This document shows positions 1 through 8,225 of a stretch of 64,000 nt of DNA, one piece after another. Each line of letters opens with the position of its first letter. The stretch's first letter is position 1. The position numbers and the translations under genes were made by a program. Location: positions 1-64,000 of the forward strand of contig CAVQDQ010000004.1 in assembly GCA_963711315.1 (NCBI GenBank), in the 5' to 3' direction. Under the pieces are notes generated by a model. The model saw nothing but the letters and a program-made list of their open reading frames with translations, had not been told where the DNA came from and ran no database searches. The DNA comes from PALSA-612 sp963711315 (lineage in GTDB: Bacteria > Actinomycetota > Thermoleophilia > Gaiellales > Gaiellaceae).

Positions 1-2
1 TC

Positions 3-1496
3 CCCTACCGCCGGCGCCGCGAGGTACACGGTCGCGTTGGCGGGACGATCGAGGAGCGAGCAGGCGAGCACGCCGAGGACGAGGCCGAGTTGCTCTCCCT
101 GCACTTCTTCAATGCAAACGACTACAGCAAGGCCTGGCGCTACTCACGCATCGCGGGCGCGCGAGCGGCGGGCATCTACGCGAACATGGAGGCCGCCGCC
201 TTCTTGGAGCGTGCGCTCGCGGCGGCGCGTCGTCGACGTGACGTGGCAGCAGACGATCGCGCAAGAGTCCAGGAGACACTCGGCGACGTCCGTATTCGGC
301 TCGGCGAGTTCGAGAAGGCCGGGCGCGCGTACAAAGCCTCCCGCCAACGAACGGGCATCGCCCCTCTGGAGGAAGCTCAGCTCATGCACAAAGAGGCGTT
401 GGTGCTGTCGTGGCTCGGCAAGCTGCCACTGACGCTTCGCTACGCCAGCCGCGCGCTGAAAATGCTCGACGAAGTCAGCGGCGACGACGCCGCCGGCGAG
501 CGGGCGAGGCTCTATGCCCTATACGGGTCCATTCGCATTGAGCAGGGCCTTACCTTGGACGCGATCAAGTTGTGCACGCGCGCCGTCGAGGAGGCTGAGT
601 CCGCGGGCGCGCGCGAACCGTTGGCTCACGCGTACTTCCTGCTCGACTGGTGCTATGCGTCGCTAGGCCGCTACGAAGAGGCGGTCTACTCGCCACGCGC
701 CCTCGCCATCTACGAGGAGCTGGGCAATCTCCAGCGCCAGGGCCTCATCCTCAACAACATGGGCGTTTTTGCGCATTTTCAGGGCCGGTGGGACGAGGCG
801 CTCGATCTGTACAAACGCGCGGAACACGCTTGGGCAGAGGCAGGCGACCGCTGGAATGGATCTATGGCGACGGCGAACGTCGGCGAGGTCCTCTCCGATC
901 AGGGGCGTCTGGAGGAGGGTGAGCCTTTCCTGCGTGATGCGCTTCGCGTCGCCAGGGCGTCGGAGTCCGGGACGCGCGTGTCCATGGTCGGAGTCAGGCT
1001 CGGAAGGCTGCTCGCGCGGACGGCGCGCTTCGAGGAAGCGCATTCCATGCTCGGCGAAGCCCGGGACGAGTACCGCGATGCGGCGTCACTCGCCGAGCTC
1101 TGTAACGCAGAGGGCTGGATCGCCGAGTGCCTCATGCTGCAGGGCGACTCAGAGGCGGCGCTCGCCTTCGCCACCGAGGTACTGGAGCGTGGAGAGTCGC
1201 TCAAGGGTGTGTTCGACGTCATCGCCCTGCTCAACCGGGTACGCGGTTCGGCGCTCTTGCAGCTCGGCCGGCTAGAGGAAGCGCGGGAGGCACTCGACAT
1301 GGCCGTCGACGAAGCGCGCGAACGGAACGCCAGCTACGAGCTGGCGCTGTCCCTCGACGCGCTGGCGACGTTGGCCGGCGTAGCAGGCGATGACGTCGGC
1401 GACCTCGAGCAGGAGCGCGACGCGATTCTGGGACGGCTGGGCGTGGTGGGGATCCCCGGCCTCCCGCTACCGAACCTCGCCGCCGAGCCCGTGTAA
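3..1496 (+). CDS. TPR-repeat C-terminal part of an ATPase/cyclase-type regulator (5' truncated)
   Basis: The reading frame is open from the window edge (position 3) with no credible start, so the gene begins outside the window. The first visible residues (PYRRRREVHGRVGGTIEER) resemble the segment that follows the AAA domain in actinobacterial adenylate-cyclase/ATPase or LuxR-type MalT-like regulators. The remaining ~490 residues are helical tetratricopeptide-like repeats (for example LGRYEEAVYSPRALAIYEEL and QGRWDEALDLYKRAEHAW). TPR regions of this class act as ligand- or protein-sensing scaffolds. The architecture matches the C-terminal half of the complete regulator at 27867-31385. No catalytic domain is visible here, so the output activity is unknown. 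It is convergent with the secreted-protein gene that follows, and the two share a hairpin. Confidence 0.75.
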   Translation, partial: PYRRRREVHGRVGGTIEERAGEHAEDEAELLSLHFFNANDYSKAWRYSRIAGARAAGIYANMEAAAFLERALAAARRRRDVAADDRARVQETLGDVRIRLGEFEKAGRAYKASRQRTGIAPLEEAQLMHKEALVLSWLGKLPLTLRYASRALKMLDEVSGDDAAGERARLYALYGSIRIEQGLTLDAIKLCTRAVEEAESAGAREPLAHAYFLLDWCYASLGRYEEAVYSPRALAIYEELGNLQRQGLILNNMGVFAHFQGRWDEALDLYKRAEHAWAEAGDRWNGSMATANVGEVLSDQGRLEEGEPFLRDALRVARASESGTRVSMVGVRLGRLLARTARFEEAHSMLGEARDEYRDAASLAELCNAEGWIAECLMLQGDSEAALAFATEVLERGESLKGVFDVIALLNRVRGSALLQLGRLEEAREALDMAVDEARERNASYELALSLDALATLAGVAGDDVGDLEQERDAILGRLGVVGIPGLPLPNLAAEPV

Positions 1497-1499
1497 GAA

Positions 1500-1533
1500 C
1501 CTCAGCTCTCCCGCAGAGGCGGGAGAGCTGAGG
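1500..1533. terminator. Bidirectional hairpin terminator between convergent genes
   Basis: A perfect 15-bp stem (1500-1514 pairs with 1519-1533) with a 4-base loop AGAG. It lies 3 nt after the TPR gene stop and 23 nt after the stop of the convergent secreted-protein gene. On the minus-strand side it is followed by TTCTTACA, a weak U-rich tail; the plus side has none. The arm CTCAGCTCTCCCG recurs in the hairpin at 4260-4298. Confidence 0.8.
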
Positions 1534-1556
1534 TGGCTATGCCTATCGGAGTCGGT

Positions 1557-4124
1557 CTACCTCCAGCCACCGCCGCCGTCCCACGGGGACGGACTGCAGA
1601 GGGTGATGACGGGATCGCCGGCGTTGTTCTTCTGCTTCTTGTACACGCCCGGGAAGAGATTGAAGGGCGGCGGGGACGGGAAGGTAGGGGAGCCGGGGCA
1701 GTCCGTGGTGTTGTTGACCTTGGAAGACGGGTAGTCCCCAACGAGGCCCCAGTAGTAGCCGTTGAAGAACTTCGCGCAACTGCCGTCCTTCGTCTTCCAC
1801 GACTGCGACGTTGTGGGGTTGGTGCAACCATTCCCCGTGCTGCCGGGCGACGCACCCGGAGGCGGCGGGAAGTTGACGTTGATGGTTCCGAGGCAGATGT
1901 CGAATTTCGACGCAGCAGGATTCTTCCCGACGAGCGACTTGTCTAGCCGGGCGACGACCTTGTAGGACGGCGGGGCCCCCGCGCTCGACTCAAACGTGGT
2001 AACCCAGAACGGGTCACCGATCGGCGCGCGGTTGCCGCACGACGTGTTCGGGGGGAGAGTGATGCTCGTCCCGCCGGCCACGGTCATCCCGAGCCTCGCC
2101 GCGATGGACTGCGCACTGGCCGCCGGACCCAGCCGGCTCGACAGCGCACCGCCTCCCAGCCCGAAGGCGTCGACTGTGGCCGTGTTGTTCGGCGTACTGC
2201 CGGTCGCTGAGCACGTTCCCGTGCACGTGCTCACCTGGTTTGCGATGTCGAAGGCGTTGCTTGTGACGGTCGTACCGGGAGTCGGCGTCGGAGGAGTCAC
2301 CGTGGCGACAAGCGTCTTGCCAACCCCGACGGCGGTGATCGAGAGGTTCGCGAACGTCACGATGCCCGATGCATTCGTCGTAGGTGGCGTAGGCGGCACC
2401 CCGAGGAGTGTGCCCCCGCCCGGGTTCGCCCCGAGCGCAATCGACACGCTGTCGCCTTGCCTCGGGTTGCCCCAGAAGTCCTCTACTGTCACCTCGACGG
2501 CCGGAGTGATCACGCTGTTGAGCTGAGTAAGAGTCGGCTGGACGCTGAACCTCGTAGGCGGTGTCGTAGGCTGGTTTGGAATGACGGTGAAGTCGTTGCT
2601 CGTACCGGTCACGCCGTCCGTCGCCGTCACGTTGCGGAGCGTCTCGGCTTTGTAGGCGGTAACACCGGTCCAGGTGGCGACACCGCTCGATACTGAAGGC
2701 GGATTGGCGTACGAGGCCGAACAGGGCGAGGCGTCGCCGGTGCCGCAGCCGCGAGCGGAAGGGCTGAAGTTGCCGGAGAGCGTCGGCGTGCCGGTGTAGT
2801 CGGAGCCAAGCGGGTTCCCGAACTGGTCGAACGCAGTCGCGTTGACGCCGAAGCCCGTGCCTGCAGTCTGCTGGGCGATCGTCCCGAGCGTGAAGTGATG
2901 GAGGACGTTGTGGACGACCGTGAAGTCGTCGCTCGTGCTGATCACGCTGCCGTCAAAGCCGAGGCCGACGTCGCCCGACTCGATGTCGATGAGCAGATCC
3001 GCGAATTCAGCGAACGTCGTCGTTGTACACACCCTCGCCTTCGACGACGCCTTCAGGAGAATCGGCGCGCCACGGTCGACCGGTGTGGCCCCTGCCACGC
3101 CGTTGTCCTCGATCACCGCCATGTTGTACTCGACCGTCCCGAAATTAGGTACGGACCACTGCTCGTTTGCGGGCAGCCGGCCGACGACGACCGCCAGGTT
3201 GCCCTGATGGCGCACGCAGCCGCCGTCGGCAACGTCACCGTGGAGCACATTCGTGGGAGGACCCGGATATGACGTCGGAAGCGTCGTCGTGATCGTCCCC
3301 GTCGGGTTCGTCCCGCCGAGGTCGCTGGCCGCCGCCACGTCGACGGTGGCCGGGTCGGGCTCTCCAGCCGTGAAGGTGCCCGTGATGTTGATTGTCGCCG
3401 CACTCGTGGCCGTCACGTTGCGGAGCGTCTCGGCTTTGTAGGCGGTGACGCCGGTCCAGGTGGCGACGCCGTTCGACACGGTGGGCGGATTGGCGTAGGA
3501 GACCGTGCACGGGTCGATGGCGCCGGGGCACCCGCGGGAAGAGCCGTTGAGGTTGCCTGTGAGCGTCGGCGTGCCCGTGTAGTCGGAGCCGAGCGGATTG
3601 TTGTCTTCATCCTCGGCAGTCGCCTGAACCGTAAAGCCAGCGCCCGCAGTCGGGTCGGCGATCGGATCGAAGCTGAAGTGGTCGAGCGGACCGTGGACGC
3701 CGATGGTTCCGGACGTGCCCGTAATCGGGTCAACCGTGTCTGTCGCCGTAACCGTCTGGTCGCCAGTCGTGTTCAGCGTGACGGAGGTCGTGAAGACGCC
3801 GTTGTCACCCCCCGACCCGGTCGTGAACGTGTGATCGGGCGGCAGCGCCGCGTCACCGTCGCTGCTGCTGAACTGAACCGTTCCCTGGTAGGTGTTATCG
3901 ATTGCATTGCCGGCGTCGAGCGCCGTAATGGTGATGCCGACAGGCGTGCCCGCAGGCGCATTAGCGGGAACATCGACTTGAAAGTGGTCCGCCGCCGCAG
4001 GTGTCGCCGCAGACGCGAACGCCAGTAGGAGCAAGAAGCCGATACTCGTCAGGGCGAGCAGCCGCCCAGGCTGCCGCCGGATCACCTGCAGAAACGAACC
4101 CTTCTCAGAATGCCGCTGTCGCAT
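1557..4124 (-). CDS. Secreted Ig-like repeat protein with an eight-cysteine C-terminal domain ending PWDGGGGWR
   Basis: 855 residues. A basic N-terminus, a hydrophobic core (about residues 22-42) and an AAA-like cleavage region near residue 45 indicate Sec export. The body is a series of beta-rich Ig-like/invasin-type domains, including two near-identical modules (about residues 160-235 and 422-497) containing the string TGVTAYKAETLRNVTAT. From about residue 632 to the end there is a separate domain with eight cysteines, an ICLGT.N motif and the terminal sequence PWDGGGGWR. This domain is shared with the downstream paralogue at 4325-6127. There is no LPXTG motif, no C-terminal membrane helix and no catalytic motif. 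The start ATG has a GGGGGAG ribosome-binding site. It is probably an extracellular structural, adhesive or matrix protein; the function is unknown. Confidence 0.8.
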   Translation of the reverse strand: MRQRHSEKGSFLQVIRRQPGRLLALTSIGFLLLLAFASAATPAAADHFQVDVPANAPAGTPVGITITALDAGNAIDNTYQGTVQFSSSDGDAALPPDHTFTTGSGGDNGVFTTSVTLNTTGDQTVTATDTVDPITGTSGTIGVHGPLDHFSFDPIADPTAGAGFTVQATAEDEDNNPLGSDYTGTPTLTGNLNGSSRGCPGAIDPCTVSYANPPTVSNGVATWTGVTAYKAETLRNVTATSAATINITGTFTAGEPDPATVDVAAASDLGGTNPTGTITTTLPTSYPGPPTNVLHGDVADGGCVRHQGNLAVVVGRLPANEQWSVPNFGTVEYNMAVIEDNGVAGATPVDRGAPILLKASSKARVCTTTTFAEFADLLIDIESGDVGLGFDGSVISTSDDFTVVHNVLHHFTLGTIAQQTAGTGFGVNATAFDQFGNPLGSDYTGTPTLSGNFSPSARGCGTGDASPCSASYANPPSVSSGVATWTGVTAYKAETLRNVTATDGVTGTSNDFTVIPNQPTTPPTRFSVQPTLTQLNSVITPAVEVTVEDFWGNPRQGDSVSIALGANPGGGTLLGVPPTPPTTNASGIVTFANLSITAVGVGKTLVATVTPPTPTPGTTVTSNAFDIANQVSTCTGTCSATGSTPNNTATVDAFGLGGGALSSRLGPAASAQSIAARLGMTVAGGTSITLPPNTSCGNRAPIGDPFWVTTFESSAGAPPSYKVVARLDKSLVGKNPAASKFDICLGTINVNFPPPPGASPGSTGNGCTNPTTSQSWKTKDGSCAKFFNGYYWGLVGDYPSSKVNNTTDCPGSPTFPSPPPFNLFPGVYKKQKNNAGDPVITLCSPSPWDGGGGWR
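2620..2860 (-). repeat. Internal Ig-like module, copy B
   Basis: Encodes about 75 residues, from PLGSDYTGTPTLSGNF through TGVTAYKAETLRNVTATDG. It is a direct repeat of 3404-3644, offset by 784 bp. The stretch around 2634-2662 is identical at the DNA level to 3418-3446. It looks like a recent intragenic duplication or gene conversion. Confidence 0.75.
3404..3644 (-). repeat. Internal Ig-like module, copy A
   Basis: Partner of the module at 2620-2860: the same PLGSDYTGTPTLTGN start and the same TGVTAYKAETLRNVTAT end. The middle segment differs, including the position of its paired cysteines. Confidence 0.75.
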
Positions 4125-4259
4125 GGCCGCTCCCCCTCTTCATGTCGCACTTGGGCGAAAAACCGCACCTTGGCGCTCGATGTCAAATCAAGAAGACGCG
4201 GCAGCCTACCGCATTTCATCCGAAATCGCAGAGGGCGACAGGGAAGCTTCGTTAAGGAG

Positions 4260-4298
4260 GGTCTCAGCTCTCCCGGCGAGTGCGGGAGAGCTGAGACC
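4260..4298 (-). terminator. Hairpin terminator after the second secreted-protein gene
   Basis: A perfect 16-bp stem (4260-4275 with 4283-4298) and a 7-base loop, 26 nt past the stop of the gene at 4325-6127. It shares the arm CTCAGCTCTCCCG with the hairpin at 1500-1533, as if the terminator was duplicated with the gene. The rest of 4125-4324 is the leader of the gene at 1557-4124. A possible -10 (TAGGCT) lies near 4206-4211, and I see no other gene there. Confidence 0.75.
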
Positions 4299-4324
4299 GC
4301 AGTCGATTCAGCTAGTCGATTCGG

Positions 4325-6127
4325 CTATCTCCACCCGCCGCCGCCGTCCCAGGGGTACGGGGCGCAGAACGTGGCCTGGATGTCGCCGCTCCCGGTCTTG
4401 TTCTTCTTCAGAACGACCGGGGTCGTCTGGAGGTCACACTTCTTCACGTTCGGGGCGGCGTTAGGGATGTCTCCCCAGAACATCTCGGTGCCGGGATCCC
4501 ACACCGCACAGCCGGTCTTCGCGGGCCACGCGAAGTCGCCGTTGTTCGCGCAATGAACTTCATCCGTCCCGTTGTAGGGAGCCAGGCCGAGATTCACCGT
4601 CCCGAGACAGATCTCCCACTGGGTCGCGCCCCTGGATGGGTCGAAGCCCGGCGTGTTCTTACTGAGAGTCGCCGTGATTGTCCAGATGGGTGCGCTCGCA
4701 GGGCCCGACTTCGTCGCTTGCACGAACTCGAAGCCAGGGCCGATCTGCGCGGCTCCTCCGCACTTGCCCGAGGCAGTCTGGATGCTGCCGCCGAAGCCGA
4801 GCGCGAGGAGGTCGCCGGACGCGTTGCTCACGGAGGCCGACGTCGAGGAGCCGTCGGCGCTGCCGTTGAGCAGGCAGTTGTTGCCGCTGCACGTCTTGAC
4901 GTCGCCGATCTTGAACGGGTTACTGTTCGCCTGCGAGGTGTCCTTCGTCGCCTGGAGCTGGTAGCCCAGGCCGTCCTTGTCGAGACTGACACTGAACGAT
5001 GCGACGCCCGAGGCGTTCGTGCCGACCGAGCACGACGGGTCACAGGTCAGCGTCGAGCCGCCCGGGTTGTGAGCCGGGTCGATGGTGAGGGTGACGGTCT
5101 GACCCGCTACGCCGTTACCCCACTGGTCTACCGCCGTGACCGCCACGGGGAACGAGCCGGGCGCCCTCGGCTCCCACGCATCGGGCTCAGGCTGCGTGGT
5201 GAACGCGAGGGAATTCAGGCTCCCGGGAGCGACCGTGAACGACGAGCTGTCGGCCGAGATCGTCCCGTCGGTGACCGTGAGCTTCGTCGTCTCGGCCTTG
5301 TAGTCCGTCACCGTCGTGCTCGTGGCGACGCCGTTCAACCACGTGAAGCCGTAGTTCGGCTGCGTGCCGCTCGGGGAGTTGTGCAGACCCGAGAAGGTTG
5401 CCCCTCCCTGGTAACTCGTGATGAGGGCGCCGCAGGCGTCACGGGCCTCGACCTTGATGCCCGTGGCGGGCGTGAAGGCCGTCCCGGCGGTCTGGCTCGC
5501 GTCGGGCTGGACGGTCCACGCAAAGCTCGCGAAGCTGCCGGGAGAAACCGTGAGCTGGGGCTCCGCCCCCATCCGCGTGAAGTCGTTGCCGTTGCCGCTG
5601 AAGTCGTTGGACTGCTTCGTCTGGGTCGCGATCGGCGGCTGCGGCCCGCACGTTCCCGACGCCGTGACATCAATTTTCACGCTCACAGACTGGCCCGGAG
5701 CGAGCGCGTTCGTGGTGTTTGGCCCCGGGTTCCGGAGCCGGACCGTGCGCGTGCCGTTCGGGTTCGCCACGACGTCCGCCGACCACGGCTTGCCCTGGGC
5801 CTGTGTGATGTTCGATGCACTGATCGGACCCAGAGGCACGCTGAGGTTGGTCGGGAAGGTCAGGTTCGCCGAGCCGAGCGACTGGGTGCTGTTCTGCGCG
5901 CAGGGGCTAACCGTGCCGCAGTTCGTGACGTTGATGGTCACTGGGGTCGCCGCTCCTGCCGGCACGTTCGCCGGGTTCGGGGCTGTAATCGCCGTCGAGT
6001 ACCACTTCGTGTTGGGCGGTGCCCAAGCTGATGTGAGCCCGAATGTCAGGGCGCCGAGCAACACGACGATGGCCACGAGGCCAAACCGCACGCGCGGACG
6101 ACCCCGCTTAGAAGCTGCCTCTTTCAT
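4325..6127 (-). CDS. Secreted Ig-like protein, paralogue with the same C-terminal PWDGGGGWR domain
   Basis: 600 residues. The N-terminus is basic, with a hydrophobic segment GLVAIVVLLGALTFGLTSAW (residues about 16-35) typical of a Sec signal. An N-terminal domain of about 170 residues resembles a conserved-repeat/DUF11-like beta fold. It is followed by Ig-like domains with the signature YKAETTKLTVTDG, related to the neighbour's YKAET module. Residues about 410-600 form the eight-cysteine domain, with all eight cysteines in the same order as the neighbour, an ICLGT.N motif, a KK.K..SGDI segment and the end PWDGGGGWR. A strong GGGAGG ribosome-binding site precedes the ATG. It is the upstream member of a tandem pair on the same strand. 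Function unknown; probably extracellular. Confidence 0.8.
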   Translation of the reverse strand: MKEAASKRGRPRVRFGLVAIVVLLGALTFGLTSAWAPPNTKWYSTAITAPNPANVPAGAATPVTINVTNCGTVSPCAQNSTQSLGSANLTFPTNLSVPLGPISASNITQAQGKPWSADVVANPNGTRTVRLRNPGPNTTNALAPGQSVSVKIDVTASGTCGPQPPIATQTKQSNDFSGNGNDFTRMGAEPQLTVSPGSFASFAWTVQPDASQTAGTAFTPATGIKVEARDACGALITSYQGGATFSGLHNSPSGTQPNYGFTWLNGVATSTTVTDYKAETTKLTVTDGTISADSSSFTVAPGSLNSLAFTTQPEPDAWEPRAPGSFPVAVTAVDQWGNGVAGQTVTLTIDPAHNPGGSTLTCDPSCSVGTNASGVASFSVSLDKDGLGYQLQATKDTSQANSNPFKIGDVKTCSGNNCLLNGSADGSSTSASVSNASGDLLALGFGGSIQTASGKCGGAAQIGPGFEFVQATKSGPASAPIWTITATLSKNTPGFDPSRGATQWEICLGTVNLGLAPYNGTDEVHCANNGDFAWPAKTGCAVWDPGTEMFWGDIPNAAPNVKKCDLQTTPVVLKKNKTGSGDIQATFCAPYPWDGGGGWR

Positions 6128-6254
6128 TTTGCCGCCTCCCGTAAGCGCGTTGACACGCGCCGCCGCAGTTTTAGTTTCCGGCGGAGGCTACAGGTGCGAA
6201 GCGTTCTTTGCAACGCGCAACGTGGCAGTTGCGACATACGGACCGCAACAGTCA
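6128..6254 (-). other. Intergenic leader/terminator region with two adjoining hairpins
   Basis: Between the end of the amide-catabolism operon (6255) and the secreted-protein start (6127). It holds a GCGCGT/ACGCGC hairpin (6145-6160, 4-base loop) and an adjoining CCGCCG/CGGCGG hairpin (6160-6184, 13-base loop), then the ribosome-binding site GGGAGG. The hairpins could end the upstream operon or act in the 5' leader of the secreted-protein gene. Confidence 0.45.
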
Positions 6255-7196
6255 CTACACATGGACCGTCTCCAGGCCGGCGCCGAGGCCGAGCAACAGT
6301 CCGCCGGCGTCCACCGCGGGGCTCGAGGTGAGGAAGAGTACGACACCGTCCTTCGGAGCGATCACGTCCTCGAGGACGTCGCCGAAGAGGTTGTTCACGG
6401 TGCCGAACCTTGTGCCCTGCGACACGACGTCGCCGGCGCGCACGACCGGCTCCCACCACCCTTCGCTTGCCGATCGCAGCCAGAGGAAGCGGTCGACGAG
6501 TTGCTGGCTCGGAGGGGGCAGCGCGGAGCCATCCTCCTGCATGCCCAGACGCGCGAGAGCGCGCTGCAGCCCGTCCACGTGCAGCCCGACGGCAGTCTCC
6601 TCCAGCAGGCCGCAACCGCCGGCCTCAGCAATCACCGCCGGGATGCCGGCCGTGGCCGCCGCGGCACTGGTCGTGCCCGCGATCGGCGCATCTTCGGCAC
6701 GCGAGCGAACGATGTAGGGGAAGCCAAAAGAGATTGCCAATCTCCTCGCCTCGTCGGCGACCGCCGATTCGTCGTAGAGCGTGAACGGCTCGAGTGCCTC
6801 GACCATGTCTCCGCCGTGCAAGTCGATGAGCACGTCGGCCGGCGCGATCAGCTCTGTGAACACATGGTGCGCAAGCACATCTGAAAATGTGCCGTCGGGC
6901 GAGCCGGGAAAGCACCGGTTGAGGTTCTTGCCGTCCTCCGGCACAACAAACGCCGTGCGAGCGCGGAAAGAGCTCATGCTCACGATCGGCACCGCCGTGA
7001 TCCGGCCCGAGAGTGCACTCGTATCGAGCTCGTTCATGAAGCGGACGGCGGCGGCGATCGACGAGTACTCGCCCCCGTGGATGCCTGCGAGCAGGCACAG
7101 GTGCGGCCCGTCCGTCGCGCCGCGGGCCTCGAAGGACGGCAGCTCCAGCCCCGCGAGCACCTCTGCGTCGAAGCGGATGGTTCGACGCTCGATCAT
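6255..7196 (-). CDS. Succinylglutamate desuccinylase/aspartoacylase family zinc hydrolase
   Basis: 313 residues from the ATG at 7196, chosen because it overlaps the stop of the ABC ATPase gene as ATGA and because residues upstream of it are out-of-frame oppF sequence. Zinc-ligand motif HGGE (H40, E43), the substrate-binding stretch GKNLNRCFPG and DLHGG near residue 126 place it in the M14-like AstE/AspA family, which removes acyl groups from N-acyl amino acids or related amides. A C-terminal beta domain with VVRAGDVVSQGTRFG is typical of the family. It is the last gene of the minus-strand transporter operon, so its substrate is probably something brought in by that transporter. The exact substrate cannot be read from the sequence. 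Confidence 0.85.
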   Translation of the reverse strand: MIERRTIRFDAEVLAGLELPSFEARGATDGPHLCLLAGIHGGEYSSIAAAVRFMNELDTSALSGRITAVPIVSMSSFRARTAFVVPEDGKNLNRCFPGSPDGTFSDVLAHHVFTELIAPADVLIDLHGGDMVEALEPFTLYDESAVADEARRLAISFGFPYIVRSRAEDAPIAGTTSAAAATAGIPAVIAEAGGCGLLEETAVGLHVDGLQRALARLGMQEDGSALPPPSQQLVDRFLWLRSASEGWWEPVVRAGDVVSQGTRFGTVNNLFGDVLEDVIAPKDGVVLFLTSSPAVDAGGLLLGLGAGLETVHV

Positions 7197-8225
7197 CTGA
7201 TGGGCTCCTCCTCCACCACGACCTCGGGGACGTGCTTCGGCGGTCGTTCTCTCCATGCGAAGTGGCAGGCGGCGACGTGATCGGGGCGCGGCCCTCCCAG
7301 CGGTGGATCTTCGGTCGAGCAGAGCGGCTCCTGGGCGATCGGGCAACGTGGGTGGAACCGACAGCCGCTCGGCACCGCGATCGGGCTCGGTGGATCTCCG
7401 ACGACCGCGGGCGCCGTCGTCCGGCGCTGAGGAGCCAGACGCGGGACCGCCTGCAACAAGCCTTGCGTGTAGGGGTGTCGCGGATTCGAGAACAGCTCGG
7501 CCGTGGGTGCGAACTCGACGATCCGTCCCAGGTACATCACGGCCACGCGGTCGCAGACGTGGCGAACGACGGCCATGTTGTGCGCGATGAGCAATACCGT
7601 CAGCCCGAGCCTGGATCGCAGCTCCTCGAGCAGATTGAGCACCGTCGCCTGCACCGAGACATCGAGTGCAGAGACCGGCTCGTCGGCGACGAGCAGGTCG
7701 GGCTCGAGCGCAAGCGCCCTCGCGATGCAGACCCGCTGGCGCTGGCCGCCCGAGAACTGCCGCGGGTGCGCGTCGAGCGCACGTGAGCCCATGCCCACGA
7801 GCTCGAGCAACTCCTGGCAGCGGGCGTCGACCGCGTCCGCGGGCACCATCTCGTGGAATCTCAGCAGCTCGCCGAGTGCCTGGCGCACCGTCATGCGCGG
7901 GTTGAGCGAGGCGAAGGGATCCTGGAAGATCATCTGGATGCGACGCCGCACGGCTCGCTCGCGCTTCGCGCCGAGCGGCGCACCCGCAAATCGGAGCTCC
8001 CCGGCCGTCGGCTCGTAGAGGCCGACGATGCAGCGCCCGAGCGTCGTCTTGCCGCAGCCAGACTCGCCGACGAGGCCGAGCACCTCACCCTGCGCGATCT
8101 CGAGATCGACGCCGTCCACGGCCCGCAGGACGGCCCGCTCGTCGCGGCGCACGGCGTTTACGACGCTCCTGCTGTAGCGGGAAATGCTTGACGAGGCCCG
8201 CCACCTCGAGCAGCGGCTCAGCCAT
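7193..8225 (-). CDS. oppF: Oligopeptide/dipeptide ABC transporter ATP-binding protein (OppF/DppF type), one frame break
   Basis: Energises import of peptides or similar solutes with OppD. Walker A GLVGESGCGKTTLGR, signature FSGGQRQRVCIARALA, Walker B LLVADEPVSALD and the C-terminal oligopeptide-transporter segment CRFHPRCPIAQ are all present. The natural start is the ATG at 8225 (MAEPLLEVAGLVKHFP), which overlaps the oppD stop by 8 nt. That frame leaves the conserved frame between about 8160 and 8185, where the matching continuation is SVVNAVRRDERAVLRAVDGV. A single-nucleotide indel explains this. The longest uninterrupted frame starts only at 8152. The last bases overlap the hydrolase start (ATGA). 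Confidence 0.85.

Noticed and set aside
4553..6031. Long plus-strand frame opposite the second secreted protein
   Set aside because: Arg-rich composition with no recognisable motif. The opposite strand has a signal peptide, Ig-like modules and a conserved end.
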